Translations under genes and position numbers: made by a program
Notes under the pieces: model-generated
Told to the model about the DNA's origin: nothing
Seen by the model: the letters and a program-made list of their open reading frames with translations, nothing else
Databases searched by the model: none
In this document: positions 1 through 6,262 of the stretch, piece after piece
How the letters are laid out: every line of letters starts with the position of its first letter
Numbering within the stretch: the first letter of the stretch is position 1
Assembly: GCA_965662365.1 (NCBI GenBank)
Contig: CBFIHR010000127.1
Location: forward strand, 1-8,593
Reading direction: 5' to 3'
Length of the DNA stretch: 8,593 bases
Origin: CAWVWD01 sp965662365
GTDB lineage: Bacteria; Bacteroidota; Bacteroidia; Chitinophagales; Saprospiraceae

Positions 1-675
1 GTCGTCCGTACCTTCCCAAAAAATTTGCTTCAAACCGTGCATTGCTTCCGGGTTAGATTTGACTAACTTATCGGTTAGCGTTTTAATTGCTTCGTCCATC
101 GCTGCCGCAGATTCAAAAACTTCCGCATACAACCCTTTGGCTTTCGCCCAATCCGCAGTTTGCCAAGAAGTTGCATCAATCGCCATTTGCGACATGGCTG
201 ATAAACCAACTTTTCGCTGCACTGCTGGCCCAACGACAAAAGGTCCAATCCCAACAGCTAACTCACTCAATTTTACAGAAGCAAACTTCGTTGCAAAACA
301 ATAATCAACCGCCGAAGCAACGCCAACACCGCCACCAACGGCTTTTCCTTGCACTCGTCCGATAATCAATTTCGGACATTTGCGACAAGCATTAATGACA
401 TTGGCAAAACCTAAGAAAAATTGTTTACCAGTTGGAAAATCTTCGATACTCGCCAACTCGTCAAAACTTGCCCCAGCACAGAATGTGCGTTCGCCAGCAC
501 TTTTCAAAACGATAACTTTTATCGCTTCATTTGCACCAGCTTCATTTATCGTTTGTGTCAATTTTGCCAATAATTTTCCCGGCAAAGAGTTATGCGAAGG
601 ATGAAAAAAAGTAATCGTTCCAACGCCTTCGTTTACAGTCAATTCGACTGATCCTAATTGTGTTTTATCTTGCAT
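1..675 (-). CDS. Enoyl-CoA hydratase/isomerase (crotonase family), C-terminus beyond window
   Basis: A reading frame of 225 codons runs from the ATG at 675 off the left edge without a stop; crotonases are usually about 255-265 residues, so about 30-40 are missing. Seen: the first oxyanion-hole segment FCAGASFDEL (65-74), the second GGGVG (114-118), and the SELAVGIGP segment (137-145), whose Glu138 aligns with catalytic Glu144 of rat enoyl-CoA hydratase. The position aligning with the second catalytic glutamate (Glu164) appears to be Gln163. Family knowledge: these enzymes hydrate or isomerise enoyl-CoA thioesters in the cytoplasm. With paaZ and paaI nearby, a role in phenylacetyl-CoA catabolism (PaaF- or PaaG-like) is inferred, but the exact step cannot be told. 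ATG 675 is chosen because ATG 680 is out of frame. No ribosome binding site is visible; a terminator-like hairpin ends only 5 bases upstream. Confidence 0.92.
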   Translation of the reverse strand, partial: MQDKTQLGSVELTVNEGVGTITFFHPSHNSLPGKLLAKLTQTINEAGANEAIKVIVLKSAGERTFCAGASFDELASIEDFPTGKQFFLGFANVINACRKCPKLIIGRVQGKAVGGGVGVASAVDYCFATKFASVKLSELAVGIGPFVVGPAVQRKVGLSAMSQMAIDATSWQTADWAKAKGLYAEVFESAAAMDEAIKTLTDKLVKSNPEAMHGLKQIFWEGTDD

Positions 676-680
676 AGCAT

Positions 681-710
681 AAAAAAGTACCGCCAAGTTG
701 TACTTGGCGG
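681..710 (-). terminator. Intrinsic terminator of the Uma2-HipA-DUF3037 unit
   Basis: Read on the minus strand, a perfect 9-bp stem (CCGCCAAGT / ACTTGGCGG, arms 702-710 and 690-698, loop 699-701) is followed by TACTTTTTT (689-681). It begins one base after the stop codon of the DUF3037 gene at 712, the expected place for a rho-independent terminator. It also ends only 5 bases before the hydratase start codon, leaving no room for a separate promoter between them. Confidence 0.75.
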
Positions 711-711
711 G

Positions 712-1143
712 TTAAATAAATTTTCTATTTTCCAATAATTGTTCAACAGCATCTGCTAACACCATTTTGTAAACATCAAAGTATAACTTATCGTAATAAC
801 TAACTGTTTCTTCGATATTTTTGTATTTTCCTTTTACTGATTTTGTAAAAAACAGACTATTTGCATCTACAGGAATGAAGTCAGATACAATTTTATCGTG
901 ATTTATCTCCTTTTCAGATTGTGTAATTTCGTATGCTTTTTGTCTAAAATTATTCAAATATAATTGTAAGAAAAAAGGACTTGTATCGGGATACAATAAT
1001 TGTATGCGTTCCAATTTTTTTGGTGCAATAAACTTGATGATTTTCTCTTCGGGAAAACTAAATAACAACCCAATATTTAGCTGTTCATCCAATAAATATG
1101 ACGGACGATATTTTAAAACACTATATGAAAATGACATTGTCAT
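712..1143 (-). CDS. DUF3037 family protein, copy A (HipA-associated)
   Basis: A 143-residue protein with the DUF3037 N-terminal signature: FSYSVLKYRPS (5-15) followed by DEQLNIGLLFSFP, the strand-turn that opens this family. Its length is near the usual size. It has no signal peptide or membrane segment, so it is probably cytoplasmic. Its start overlaps the stop of the HipA-like gene by four bases (ATGA, 1143-1140), implying translational coupling; a second in-frame ATG (1137) is also possible. Established knowledge: DUF3037 genes are repeatedly found beside HipA-like kinase genes, but to my knowledge their molecular function is not established. It is roughly half identical to the DUF3037 protein at 2571-2981 by my manual alignment. 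It is the last gene before a terminator hairpin. Function is otherwise unassigned; a partner or substrate of the kinase is inference only. Confidence 0.88.
   Translation of the reverse strand: MTMSFSYSVLKYRPSYLLDEQLNIGLLFSFPEEKIIKFIAPKKLERIQLLYPDTSPFFLQLYLNNFRQKAYEITQSEKEINHDKIVSDFIPVDANSLFFTKSVKGKYKNIEETVSYYDKLYFDVYKMVLADAVEQLLENRKFI
1100..1133 (-). repeat. 34-bp direct repeat, copy 1 (in DUF3037-A)
   Basis: This stretch matches 2938-2971 in 33 of 34 bases; the single difference is at 1123 versus 2961. It encodes the conserved N-terminal motif of both DUF3037 genes, so it reflects gene duplication. It is also a possible site for homologous recombination that would remove the intervening genes. 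Confidence 0.85.
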
Positions 1144-1925
1144 GTTATTAGTTTTTTGAGTACTTCTTGAAAGTCCAGATGATACTTTTTGACTTCTAAC
1201 AAATACGATTTTACTCTAAAAAAATCATCAATTTCAAATTCTAATGAATGAAGTTGTTCCACTACTGAATCTAAGCAATCGTAATCAAAATAATATAGTA
1301 AATATTCTATAAACGAACCAAAATTAATAGCCTTAGTTTTGTTTTTGTCAATCAGATAATCTAAAAAGATATGCTTTCCTTTTACACCATCAACCACATT
1401 TTTATAACTATCAAACTCAGCATAATCTTGAAAAGATTTTTGAATATCTAATGATAAATCGTGGTCGATTAATACCAATGCTTCGTTTCCAAATAAGATA
1501 TTAGGTTTACCAACTCTTCTATCAAAGTTTCTAATTAGTATGTCAAATGCAAAAATACTTTCAATATTCAGCCATTTATCATAATTCCATAAATGCCGCT
1601 GTTCGTAGCTTAAACAATTTTCAAGATATTCTGAACCAANNNNNNNNNNTGAACTTTTTAATACTTCAATTAATTCCTCATCAACATAAATTAATGCAGT
1701 TTTAGGTACAAATATATCAAGATAATCCGCTAAAATATTCGCAAAAATTTCCTTATTCGTTGGATTATATTGCTCAATATGCTTTTGACCAAAAACCTTA
1801 ACAACATAATTCCCTTTAATCTTTCCATCTTTATCACCAACAACCATTAAACACGGTAAGGTTGTACCACCAAGCATTGCAGTTTTTTCAATAGTTAGAG
1901 CATAATAAACTGGAAGTTTTTCCAT
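1140..1925 (-). CDS. HipA-like Ser/Thr kinase (HipA_2 type), with assembly gap
   Basis: A 261-residue protein with the shortened HipA-like kinase fold. Seen: VVKVFGQ (41-47) carrying the probable ATP-binding Lys43; a glycine-loop region ending GSEYL (97-101), partly hidden by Ns (residues 93-96); the catalytic segment IRNFDRRVGKPNILF (131-145) with candidate Asp135 and Asn142; and LIDHD (152-156), the metal-binding DFG-equivalent. It is much shorter than E. coli HipA (about 440 residues) and lacks the HipA N-terminal subdomain, fitting the standalone HipA-like family that travels with DUF3037. Start ATG 1925 lies 3 bases after the Uma2 stop, and its stop overlaps the DUF3037 start by 4 bases, so the three form one unit. 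No HipB-like helix-turn-helix gene is present. Protein kinase activity is inferred from family; the substrate is unknown. The AT-rich composition contrasts with paaZ. Confidence 0.87.
   Translation of the reverse strand: MEKLPVYYALTIEKTAMLGGTTLPCLMVVGDKDGKIKGNYVVKVFGQKHIEQYNPTNKEIFANILADYLDIFVPKTALIYVDEELIEVLKSSXXXXGSEYLENCLSYEQRHLWNYDKWLNIESIFAFDILIRNFDRRVGKPNILFGNEALVLIDHDLSLDIQKSFQDYAEFDSYKNVVDGVKGKHIFLDYLIDKNKTKAINFGSFIEYLLYYFDYDCLDSVVEQLHSLEFEIDDFFRVKSYLLEVKKYHLDFQEVLKKLIT
1640..1649. other. Assembly gap of 10 Ns inside the HipA-like gene
   Basis: Ten consecutive Ns fall in the glycine-rich loop of the kinase. The frame is kept across the gap, and the last affected codon reads NTT, which can encode Phe, the residue I would expect before GSEYL in this family. 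The gap size is therefore plausibly real, though 10 Ns may equally be a placeholder. Confidence 0.95.
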
Positions 1926-1928
1926 TGG

Positions 1929-2492
1929 TTACTTTATAATTTCAGAAACTTCAATTTCAATATCAAAATGAGGAATAACGACTTTATCACCTCGTTTCAA
2001 AATTATTTTTGTCGAATATTTTCCTTCAAAAGGATTTTGATAAACTTCCAATTGTTTTTTGACTAAGTTCACAATCCAATAAACAGGAATTTGATGTCTT
2101 GCATATAATCTTGCTTTTTTAGTTTGGTCATATCTCAAAGTAGAATCTGAAACCTCTACTAAAAGATAAATATCTTCTGCTGTCGGATGATTATCTTCAT
2201 AGTCATTTTCAGAGTATTTAGCAAGAGTAATGTCAGGTTCAGGCTCGGTATGATTACTTAATCGAATAGGATTTTCAGAACGAAAAGTTGCTAAATCCAA
2301 ACCAATATATTTGTACATTAAACGGACAATTCTTGACACATATCCACCGTGTGAACTATTTATCGGACTCATTTTTATAATTTCTCCATTTATTAATTCG
2401 ACTCTTTCATTCGGTTTTAATATTCCAAATTCTGCCATTTGGTAATATTCATCTACTGTTATTAGCCGTTTTTCTTCCATTACTTCAATCAT
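1929..2492 (-). CDS. Uma2 family (DUF820) PD-(D/E)XK nuclease-fold protein
   Basis: A 187-residue protein covering a full Uma2/DUF820 domain. Seen: the opening ERVELINGEIIKMSPI (29-44); the PD motif in EPDITL (85-90, Asp87); the LLVEVSDSTLRYDQTKKARLYA core with Glu113, Asp122 and Lys125/126; and the closing VYWIVNL strand (137-143). These fit a PD-(D/E)XK restriction-endonuclease-like active site. Family knowledge: Uma2 proteins are very abundant in cyanobacteria and scattered in other phyla, and their biological role is largely unknown; nuclease activity is inferred from fold. It heads a tight unit with the HipA-like kinase (3-base gap) and DUF3037. The start could be ATG 2492 or ATG 2480 (Met5); neither has a clear ribosome binding site. 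A functional link to the kinase rather than chance adjacency is suggested only by the spacing. Confidence 0.9.
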   Translation of the reverse strand: MIEVMEEKRLITVDEYYQMAEFGILKPNERVELINGEIIKMSPINSSHGGYVSRIVRLMYKYIGLDLATFRSENPIRLSNHTEPEPDITLAKYSENDYEDNHPTAEDIYLLVEVSDSTLRYDQTKKARLYARHQIPVYWIVNLVKKQLEVYQNPFEGKYSTKIILKRGDKVVIPHFDIEIEVSEIIK

Positions 2493-2570
2493 AATTGTAT
2501 AATTTTAATTACGAATAGTACAATTTAAGGAAAAATCTTGTTTAATCTTGAAAAATCTTACTCAAAACTT

Positions 2571-2981
2571 TTAAGAGTCCGCTACCGATTTCCTAAAAAC
2601 TTCCCGATACACCTCAAAATACATTTTGTTATAATATCGTACCGTATGTTCTGCGACTTGATACGAACCATCAATTTGCTTTGAAAAATACAACCCTTCA
2701 AATTCGTCTGAAATAAACGTTTGTCTCAGTGCTTCATGTGTAAATTCCTGTTGCGAAAGCGTAATTTCGTAAGCCTTCTTTTTTAGCTGATTCAATAACT
2801 TTTGTAATTCAAATGTATCAGTCTTAGGGAATAAATATTCCACTCGATTTAACTGCGAAGGTGCAATGAAAACTACTTTTCGCTCTAATGGAAAAGTTAA
2901 TAATACGCCTATGTTGAGTTGTTCATCTAAAAATACAGACGGACGATATTTTAAAACACTGTATGAAAATGGTTTTCGCAT
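2571..2981 (-). CDS. DUF3037 family protein, copy B (orphan paralogue)
   Basis: A 136-residue protein with the same opening as copy A: FSYSVLKYRPS (5-15), then DEQLNIGVLLTFP, and later KKAYEIT and RYYNKMYFEVYREVF. Manual alignment gives roughly 65 identities over about 130 positions with copy A. There is no signal peptide or membrane segment. Unlike copy A it has no kinase gene directly upstream; it lies 78 bases upstream of Uma2 on the same strand and may head the same transcript. Its composition is somewhat less AT-rich than the HipA-like gene. It may be a leftover of an older DUF3037/HipA pair, or a second component of a four-gene system. Function is unknown; no catalytic residues can be named. 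Confidence 0.85.
   Translation of the reverse strand: MRKPFSYSVLKYRPSVFLDEQLNIGVLLTFPLERKVVFIAPSQLNRVEYLFPKTDTFELQKLLNQLKKKAYEITLSQQEFTHEALRQTFISDEFEGLYFSKQIDGSYQVAEHTVRYYNKMYFEVYREVFRKSVADS
2938..2971 (-). repeat. 34-bp direct repeat, copy 2 (in DUF3037-B)
   Basis: Near-identical partner of 1100-1133, 1838 bases away in the same orientation. Crossing over here would delete Uma2 and the HipA-like gene and leave one hybrid, in-frame DUF3037 gene. Confidence 0.85.
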
Positions 2982-2994
2982 CTTATGATGTTTA

Positions 2995-3066
2995 AATGTT
3001 AGAATGTTAGAATGTTAGAATGTTCAAGTGTTGTTTGGAAAAAACAGTTTAACAGTCTAACAGTTC
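2995..3066. repeat. Two 8-bp tandem arrays in inverted orientation
   Basis: AATTGTTAG-like octamers occur as three exact copies of AATGTTAG (2995-3018) plus a partial copy to 3024. After an 18-base spacer, three copies of AACAGTYY (3043-3066) follow. The second array is close to the reverse complement of the first, differing at about 3 of 20 paired positions, so the region can fold into a long imperfect hairpin. It fills the space between the 139-residue protein gene and DUF3037-B, and may act as a transcription barrier. No promoter is recognised here. Confidence 0.75.
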
Positions 3067-3071
3067 AGCAA

Positions 3072-3491
3072 TCATTTTAAAACATTCTCACAATTCCCAA
3101 AATACCCAGCATTTCCAATCGCTTCAAATGTAGAATCTGCCGTTTTGCGTTTAAAGCGTTGTGCTAAAACATAGCCGTCCGCATCATTTTTATCAAAACC
3201 TTCCACAATCACCGCATCAAATTTTTCATTTTCAATCGTGACGATGCCTTCGTAGGCGATGATTGCAAAATCGGGTTTTTCGTCCATCTTTTGCAAATGC
3301 TTTTGAGCTTGAATTGGGCCTTCTTCTACTTTATCCGTTACAAAACGAACGATTTTAATTTCGCCATTTCGTTGAAATAAAGAAAAGGCAATCAACAACC
3401 CTTCACTATCTTGAATTGAACCGATGCCATGATCCAATCCCTTGAACATCAATTCTACTAAACCTTCTTTCGCTTCGTTTAAATGTTTCAT
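3072..3491 (-). CDS. Conserved-looking hypothetical protein (139 aa)
   Basis: I do not recognise this family. It is a 139-residue soluble protein without signal peptide, membrane helix or cysteine cluster; its only cysteine is in the C-terminal GYFGNCENVLK. Predicted strands alternate with charged turns: GLLIAFSLFQ (31-40), IKIVRFVTD (45-53), FAIIAYEGIVTI (75-86) and FDAVIVEGFD (91-100). This suggests a compact alpha/beta or all-beta domain. Base composition and codon use resemble paaZ rather than the AT-rich block to its left. It follows paaZ on the same strand, but 118 bases containing a strong palindrome separate them, so it probably has its own transcript. ATG 3491 is the only reasonable start and there is no clear ribosome binding site. 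That it is a real gene is supported by composition and clean length; function is unassigned. Confidence 0.75.
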   Translation of the reverse strand: MKHLNEAKEGLVELMFKGLDHGIGSIQDSEGLLIAFSLFQRNGEIKIVRFVTDKVEEGPIQAQKHLQKMDEKPDFAIIAYEGIVTIENEKFDAVIVEGFDKNDADGYVLAQRFKRKTADSTFEAIGNAGYFGNCENVLK

Positions 3492-3539
3492 TCTATAATT
3501 TGTAATAAAAAAATCAGACTACCATTTTAAAGTTAGACA

Positions 3540-3572
3540 AGATGTAAGGCATTTTAAAAATGCCTTACATCT
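3540..3572. repeat. 33-bp perfect palindrome (16-1-16), intergenic copy
   Basis: The left arm AGATGTAAGGCATTTT (3540-3555) and its exact reverse complement (3557-3572) flank a single A. The design matches the 33-bp palindrome at 7518-7550: same length, same AGA...TCT ends, same TTTT-N-AAAA core, different middle bases. It lies 37 bases after the paaZ stop, so it may also stop or slow transcription, although no clean T-run follows on the minus strand. Confidence 0.9.
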
Positions 3573-3575
3573 AAA

Positions 3576-3602
3576 AATTCGTGTAATTCGTGCTAATTCG
3601 TG
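3576..3602. repeat. AATTCGTG short repeat, three copies
   Basis: AATTCGTG occurs at 3576, 3585 and 3595, spaced 9 and 10 bases apart, between the 33-bp palindrome and the paaZ stop. Similar AATTCGTG-rich tracts are familiar intergenic repeats in Bacteroidota genomes (from memory, not searched). No function can be assigned. Confidence 0.7.
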
Positions 3603-3609
3603 TCCGAAA

Positions 3610-5655
3610 CTAACCCTGATTCAACTTCCTAACCATCGTCAAAATCGTAGCAATCGCCACCGTTTCGCCAGTTTCGTCATAGACATCGACCAAAAACTTC
3701 ACGATACCTTTGGCAATATCATCTTTTTTCTCTTGATCAATTTTCTCCTTTGCCGTAAATTTTACGCCAATCGTCATACCTGGATAAACTGGTTTTGTAA
3801 AACGGCAAGATTCCAAACCATAATTCAATAAAACTGGCCCTTTTCGAGGTTCGACAAACAAACCTGCGGCTTTCGATAAGACAAAATAACCGTGTGCGAC
3901 TCGACCTTCAAAAATTGTCCCGTCGAGTGAAGTCGCATCAACATGAGCGTAAAAATTATCGCCGCTGACGTTGGCAAAATTCGTAATATCGGCTTCTGTC
4001 ACCGTGTGTTTATGTGTGAAAACCGTTTCGCCAATTTCGATTTCTTCAAAGTGCTTTCTAAACGGATGAACCATCGCTTCTTTGTACTTCGAGCCAGGTT
4101 GAAAAACATTGGTAACATTCGTAATCGAAGTCGGTGTACCTTGAATCGCACAACGCTGCATAAAGTGTTTAACACCACGAACACCGCCCATTTCCTCGCC
4201 ACCACCAGCACGACCTGGGCCGCCATGTACCAACAACGGCATCGGCGAACCGTGACCAGTACTTTCTACGGCAGATTCTCGATTTAAAATCAAAATTCGG
4301 CCATTGTGTGACGCTGCACCAACGACAAATGCCTTTGCCAAATTATCGTCATTTGTCGCAATCGAACTGACCAACGATCCTTTGCCCATTTGCACCAATT
4401 CCACGGCTTCGGCCATTGTTTTATACGGCATAATCGTGCTGACTGGCCCGAAGGCTTCGATTTCGTGCGAGGCTAAATTTTCAAAAGGATTAGTATTTAA
4501 AAATAAAGTCGGCTGCATAAACGCCCCTTTATTTCTGTCGGCATCAATCACCTCAAAGTCACCTTCCAAACCACCATAAACAATCTCCGATGCTTTACTT
4601 AATTCCTCAATGCCACGACGGACATTTTCGACTTGATTTTTATTAATAATCGCCCCCATTCGGACATCTTTGTTGTTTGGATTGCCGATAGTTGTCCGTG
4701 CTAATTGTTTGCTTATCGCAATTTGAACGGCCTCCACCAAGTTTTCGGGAACGATAATTCTACGAATTGCGGTACATTTCTGCCCGGCTTTCGTCGTCAT
4801 TTCACGGCGAATTTCTTTGATAAATAAGTTAAACTCTTCCGTACCCGGAACGGCATCTTCCCCCAACACACAAGCGTTCAAAGAGTCGGCTTCCATCGTA
4901 AACGGAATCGAATTGTTAATCAAATGCGGCATCGCTTTTAACTTGCGACCGGTCGAAGCCGACCCAGTGAACGTCACCACATCTTGCGAGTTTAACGGCT
5001 CTAAAATCCCTCGCCCATCGCCACAAACCAGCTGCAACGCTCCTTCGGGCAAAATCCCAGATTTGATAATATCTTCCACAAAAGCCTGTGTCAAAAACGA
5101 GGTATGTTCTGACGGTTTGACGATGGCGGGCATTCCTGCCAACCAGTTCACCGCACACTTTTCTAACATGCCCCAAATCGGAAAGTTAAACGCATTGATA
5201 TGAACCGCCACACCACGTTTGGGTACTAAAATATGCTGTCCGATAAATGTCCCATTTTTTGATAAGGCAGCATGTTCGCCTTCTACAAAATGCGGTTCGT
5301 TACCAAATTGCTTACGCAAACTCGCATACGCAAACAGCGTCCCGATACCACCTTCAATATCGACCCAGCTATCGCTTTTGGTCGCACCAGTCAAGTAAGA
5401 CATCGGATAATATTTCTTACGTAAATCATTCATGTGTAAGGCCAATGCTTTGAGCATCAAACCTCGCTGCTGAAACGTCATTTTACGTAAGTTTTTATTA
5501 CCGACTTTTCGAGCGTAATCCGCCATATCACCAAACGACAACCCTTCGTTGCCACATGTCGAAATAACTTCGCCCGTTATCGCATTGTACTGCGGAATGC
5601 CATCGCCTTTGTGTGCTTGCCATTCGCCTAAAACGTAATTCTTTAATTTTTGCAT
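3610..5655 (-). CDS. paaZ: PaaZ: oxepin-CoA hydrolase / semialdehyde dehydrogenase
   Basis: At 681 residues it has the same length as E. coli PaaZ. The N-terminal aldehyde dehydrogenase domain (about 1-520) shows NAFNFPIWG (154-162), KPSEHTSF (180-187), the FTGSASTGRKL cofactor loop (229-239), Glu255 in TMEADSLN and nucleophile Cys294 in GQKCTAIRR. The C-terminal MaoC-like (R)-hydratase domain (about 530-681) carries Asp566 and His571 in SGDNFYAHVD plus GRVAHGYF. These match E. coli Glu256/Cys295 and Asp561/His566. Known role: the hydratase domain opens oxepin-CoA to a semialdehyde, and the dehydrogenase oxidises it with NADP+ to 3-oxo-5,6-dehydrosuberyl-CoA in the cytoplasm. All active-site residues are present, so both activities are expected. 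ATG 5655 fits the E. coli N-terminus. It is 43 bases downstream of the membrane-protein gene. Its GC-rich composition contrasts with the block at 712-2500. Confidence 0.97.
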   Translation of the reverse strand: MQKLKNYVLGEWQAHKGDGIPQYNAITGEVISTCGNEGLSFGDMADYARKVGNKNLRKMTFQQRGLMLKALALHMNDLRKKYYPMSYLTGATKSDSWVDIEGGIGTLFAYASLRKQFGNEPHFVEGEHAALSKNGTFIGQHILVPKRGVAVHINAFNFPIWGMLEKCAVNWLAGMPAIVKPSEHTSFLTQAFVEDIIKSGILPEGALQLVCGDGRGILEPLNSQDVVTFTGSASTGRKLKAMPHLINNSIPFTMEADSLNACVLGEDAVPGTEEFNLFIKEIRREMTTKAGQKCTAIRRIIVPENLVEAVQIAISKQLARTTIGNPNNKDVRMGAIINKNQVENVRRGIEELSKASEIVYGGLEGDFEVIDADRNKGAFMQPTLFLNTNPFENLASHEIEAFGPVSTIMPYKTMAEAVELVQMGKGSLVSSIATNDDNLAKAFVVGAASHNGRILILNRESAVESTGHGSPMPLLVHGGPGRAGGGEEMGGVRGVKHFMQRCAIQGTPTSITNVTNVFQPGSKYKEAMVHPFRKHFEEIEIGETVFTHKHTVTEADITNFANVSGDNFYAHVDATSLDGTIFEGRVAHGYFVLSKAAGLFVEPRKGPVLLNYGLESCRFTKPVYPGMTIGVKFTAKEKIDQEKKDDIAKGIVKFLVDVYDETGETVAIATILTMVRKLNQG

Positions 5656-5698
5656 AGTATTTTGTTAGTATATTTTAGATATTATTTTTGTCGTACAG

Positions 5699-6142
5699 CT
5701 AATTTCGTTCAACAATAAACACAAATAATAGTATTAATGAAATTGGGAAAATAATTAATGTTGTTACGACCATTCCATAACCTATTAAATAAATAATTGG
5801 TGAATCAATTATGTTTTGTTGATTGAGGTATAAAATAAGTCTTCCAATTCCGTAAAATAATAAAGATGTAATCAACACTTTTTTGATAAAGTTTAACCGT
5901 TCTCCTTTATTCAGTCGATTGCTTTTGTTTAAAGCAAAATAAATTAGAAAAAGTATTGATGCAGAGAAAACAATTAACGACGTTACTAATAATCCCATTC
6001 CGATTAATGATAAAAAAGGAGATTCGACAATTCCTTTTTTTATTAGGAATAAGATTAAATAGCCAATTCCAAAAAGAACGATACAACCTAATTGGAAAAG
6101 CAACGTCTTCCGTATGTTTCTATTTCTACGAAATGTATTCAT
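5699..6142 (-). CDS. Four-helix membrane protein with internal duplication
   Basis: A 147-residue, strongly hydrophobic protein with four predicted membrane helices (about 14-35, 43-71, 87-106, 115-143) and a basic N-terminus, RRNRNIRK, which favours a cytoplasmic N-terminus. It consists of two copies of a two-helix hairpin: residues 24-59 and 97-132 align without gaps with 19 of 36 identities, sharing GIG, LIL, SP, LIG and VT. A GTG at 6148 would add two residues; ATG 6142 is preferred as the standard codon. I do not recognise a named family and see no catalytic or transport motif. It is AT-rich, lies 43 bases upstream of paaZ and 120 bases after the lipoprotein gene, with a strong hairpin 15 bases before its start. 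A relation to phenylacetate use is not supported by the sequence. Confidence 0.75.
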   Translation of the reverse strand: MNTFRRNRNIRKTLLFQLGCIVLFGIGYLILFLIKKGIVESPFLSLIGMGLLVTSLIVFSASILFLIYFALNKSNRLNKGERLNFIKKVLITSLLFYGIGRLILYLNQQNIIDSPIIYLIGYGMVVTTLIIFPISLILLFVFIVERN

Positions 6143-6157
6143 GCACACAAAAATAAG

Positions 6158-6205
6158 ACTTTTGCTGGATTAAACTAACGGCTGTTAGTCTAATCCAACA
6201 AAAGT
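6158..6205 (-). terminator. Long 22-bp hairpin, probable terminator after the lipoprotein gene
   Basis: Arms 6158-6179 and 6184-6205 pair over 22 positions around a 4-base loop. The two imperfect positions (6165/6198 and 6173/6190) are G-U pairs only in minus-strand RNA, which suggests the structure is kept in that transcript. TTATTTTTG (6156-6148) follows it. It starts 57 bases after the lipoprotein stop, so terminator is the likely role, although it also sits directly before the membrane-protein start. Confidence 0.65.
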
Positions 6206-6262
6206 CCAATATTTGATAACCCTTTATTTAAAAACTGCTTTTCTAAGCCTTAACCAGTATTT

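Noticed and set aside
59..604. Three open frames on the plus strand
   Set aside because: They lie opposite the clearly recognisable crotonase frame and show no family features.
3576..3602. Possible CRISPR-like array from the AATTCGTG repeats
   Set aside because: Units are 8 bases with 1-2 base spacers, far from CRISPR geometry.
3943..5453. Several open frames of 68-128 codons on both strands inside paaZ
   Set aside because: All overlap the 681-residue PaaZ frame, which has complete active sites in both domains; their sequences are low-complexity shadows.
6143..6148. GTG start adding two residues to the membrane protein
   Set aside because: An ATG two codons later is the ordinary choice and nothing favours the GTG.
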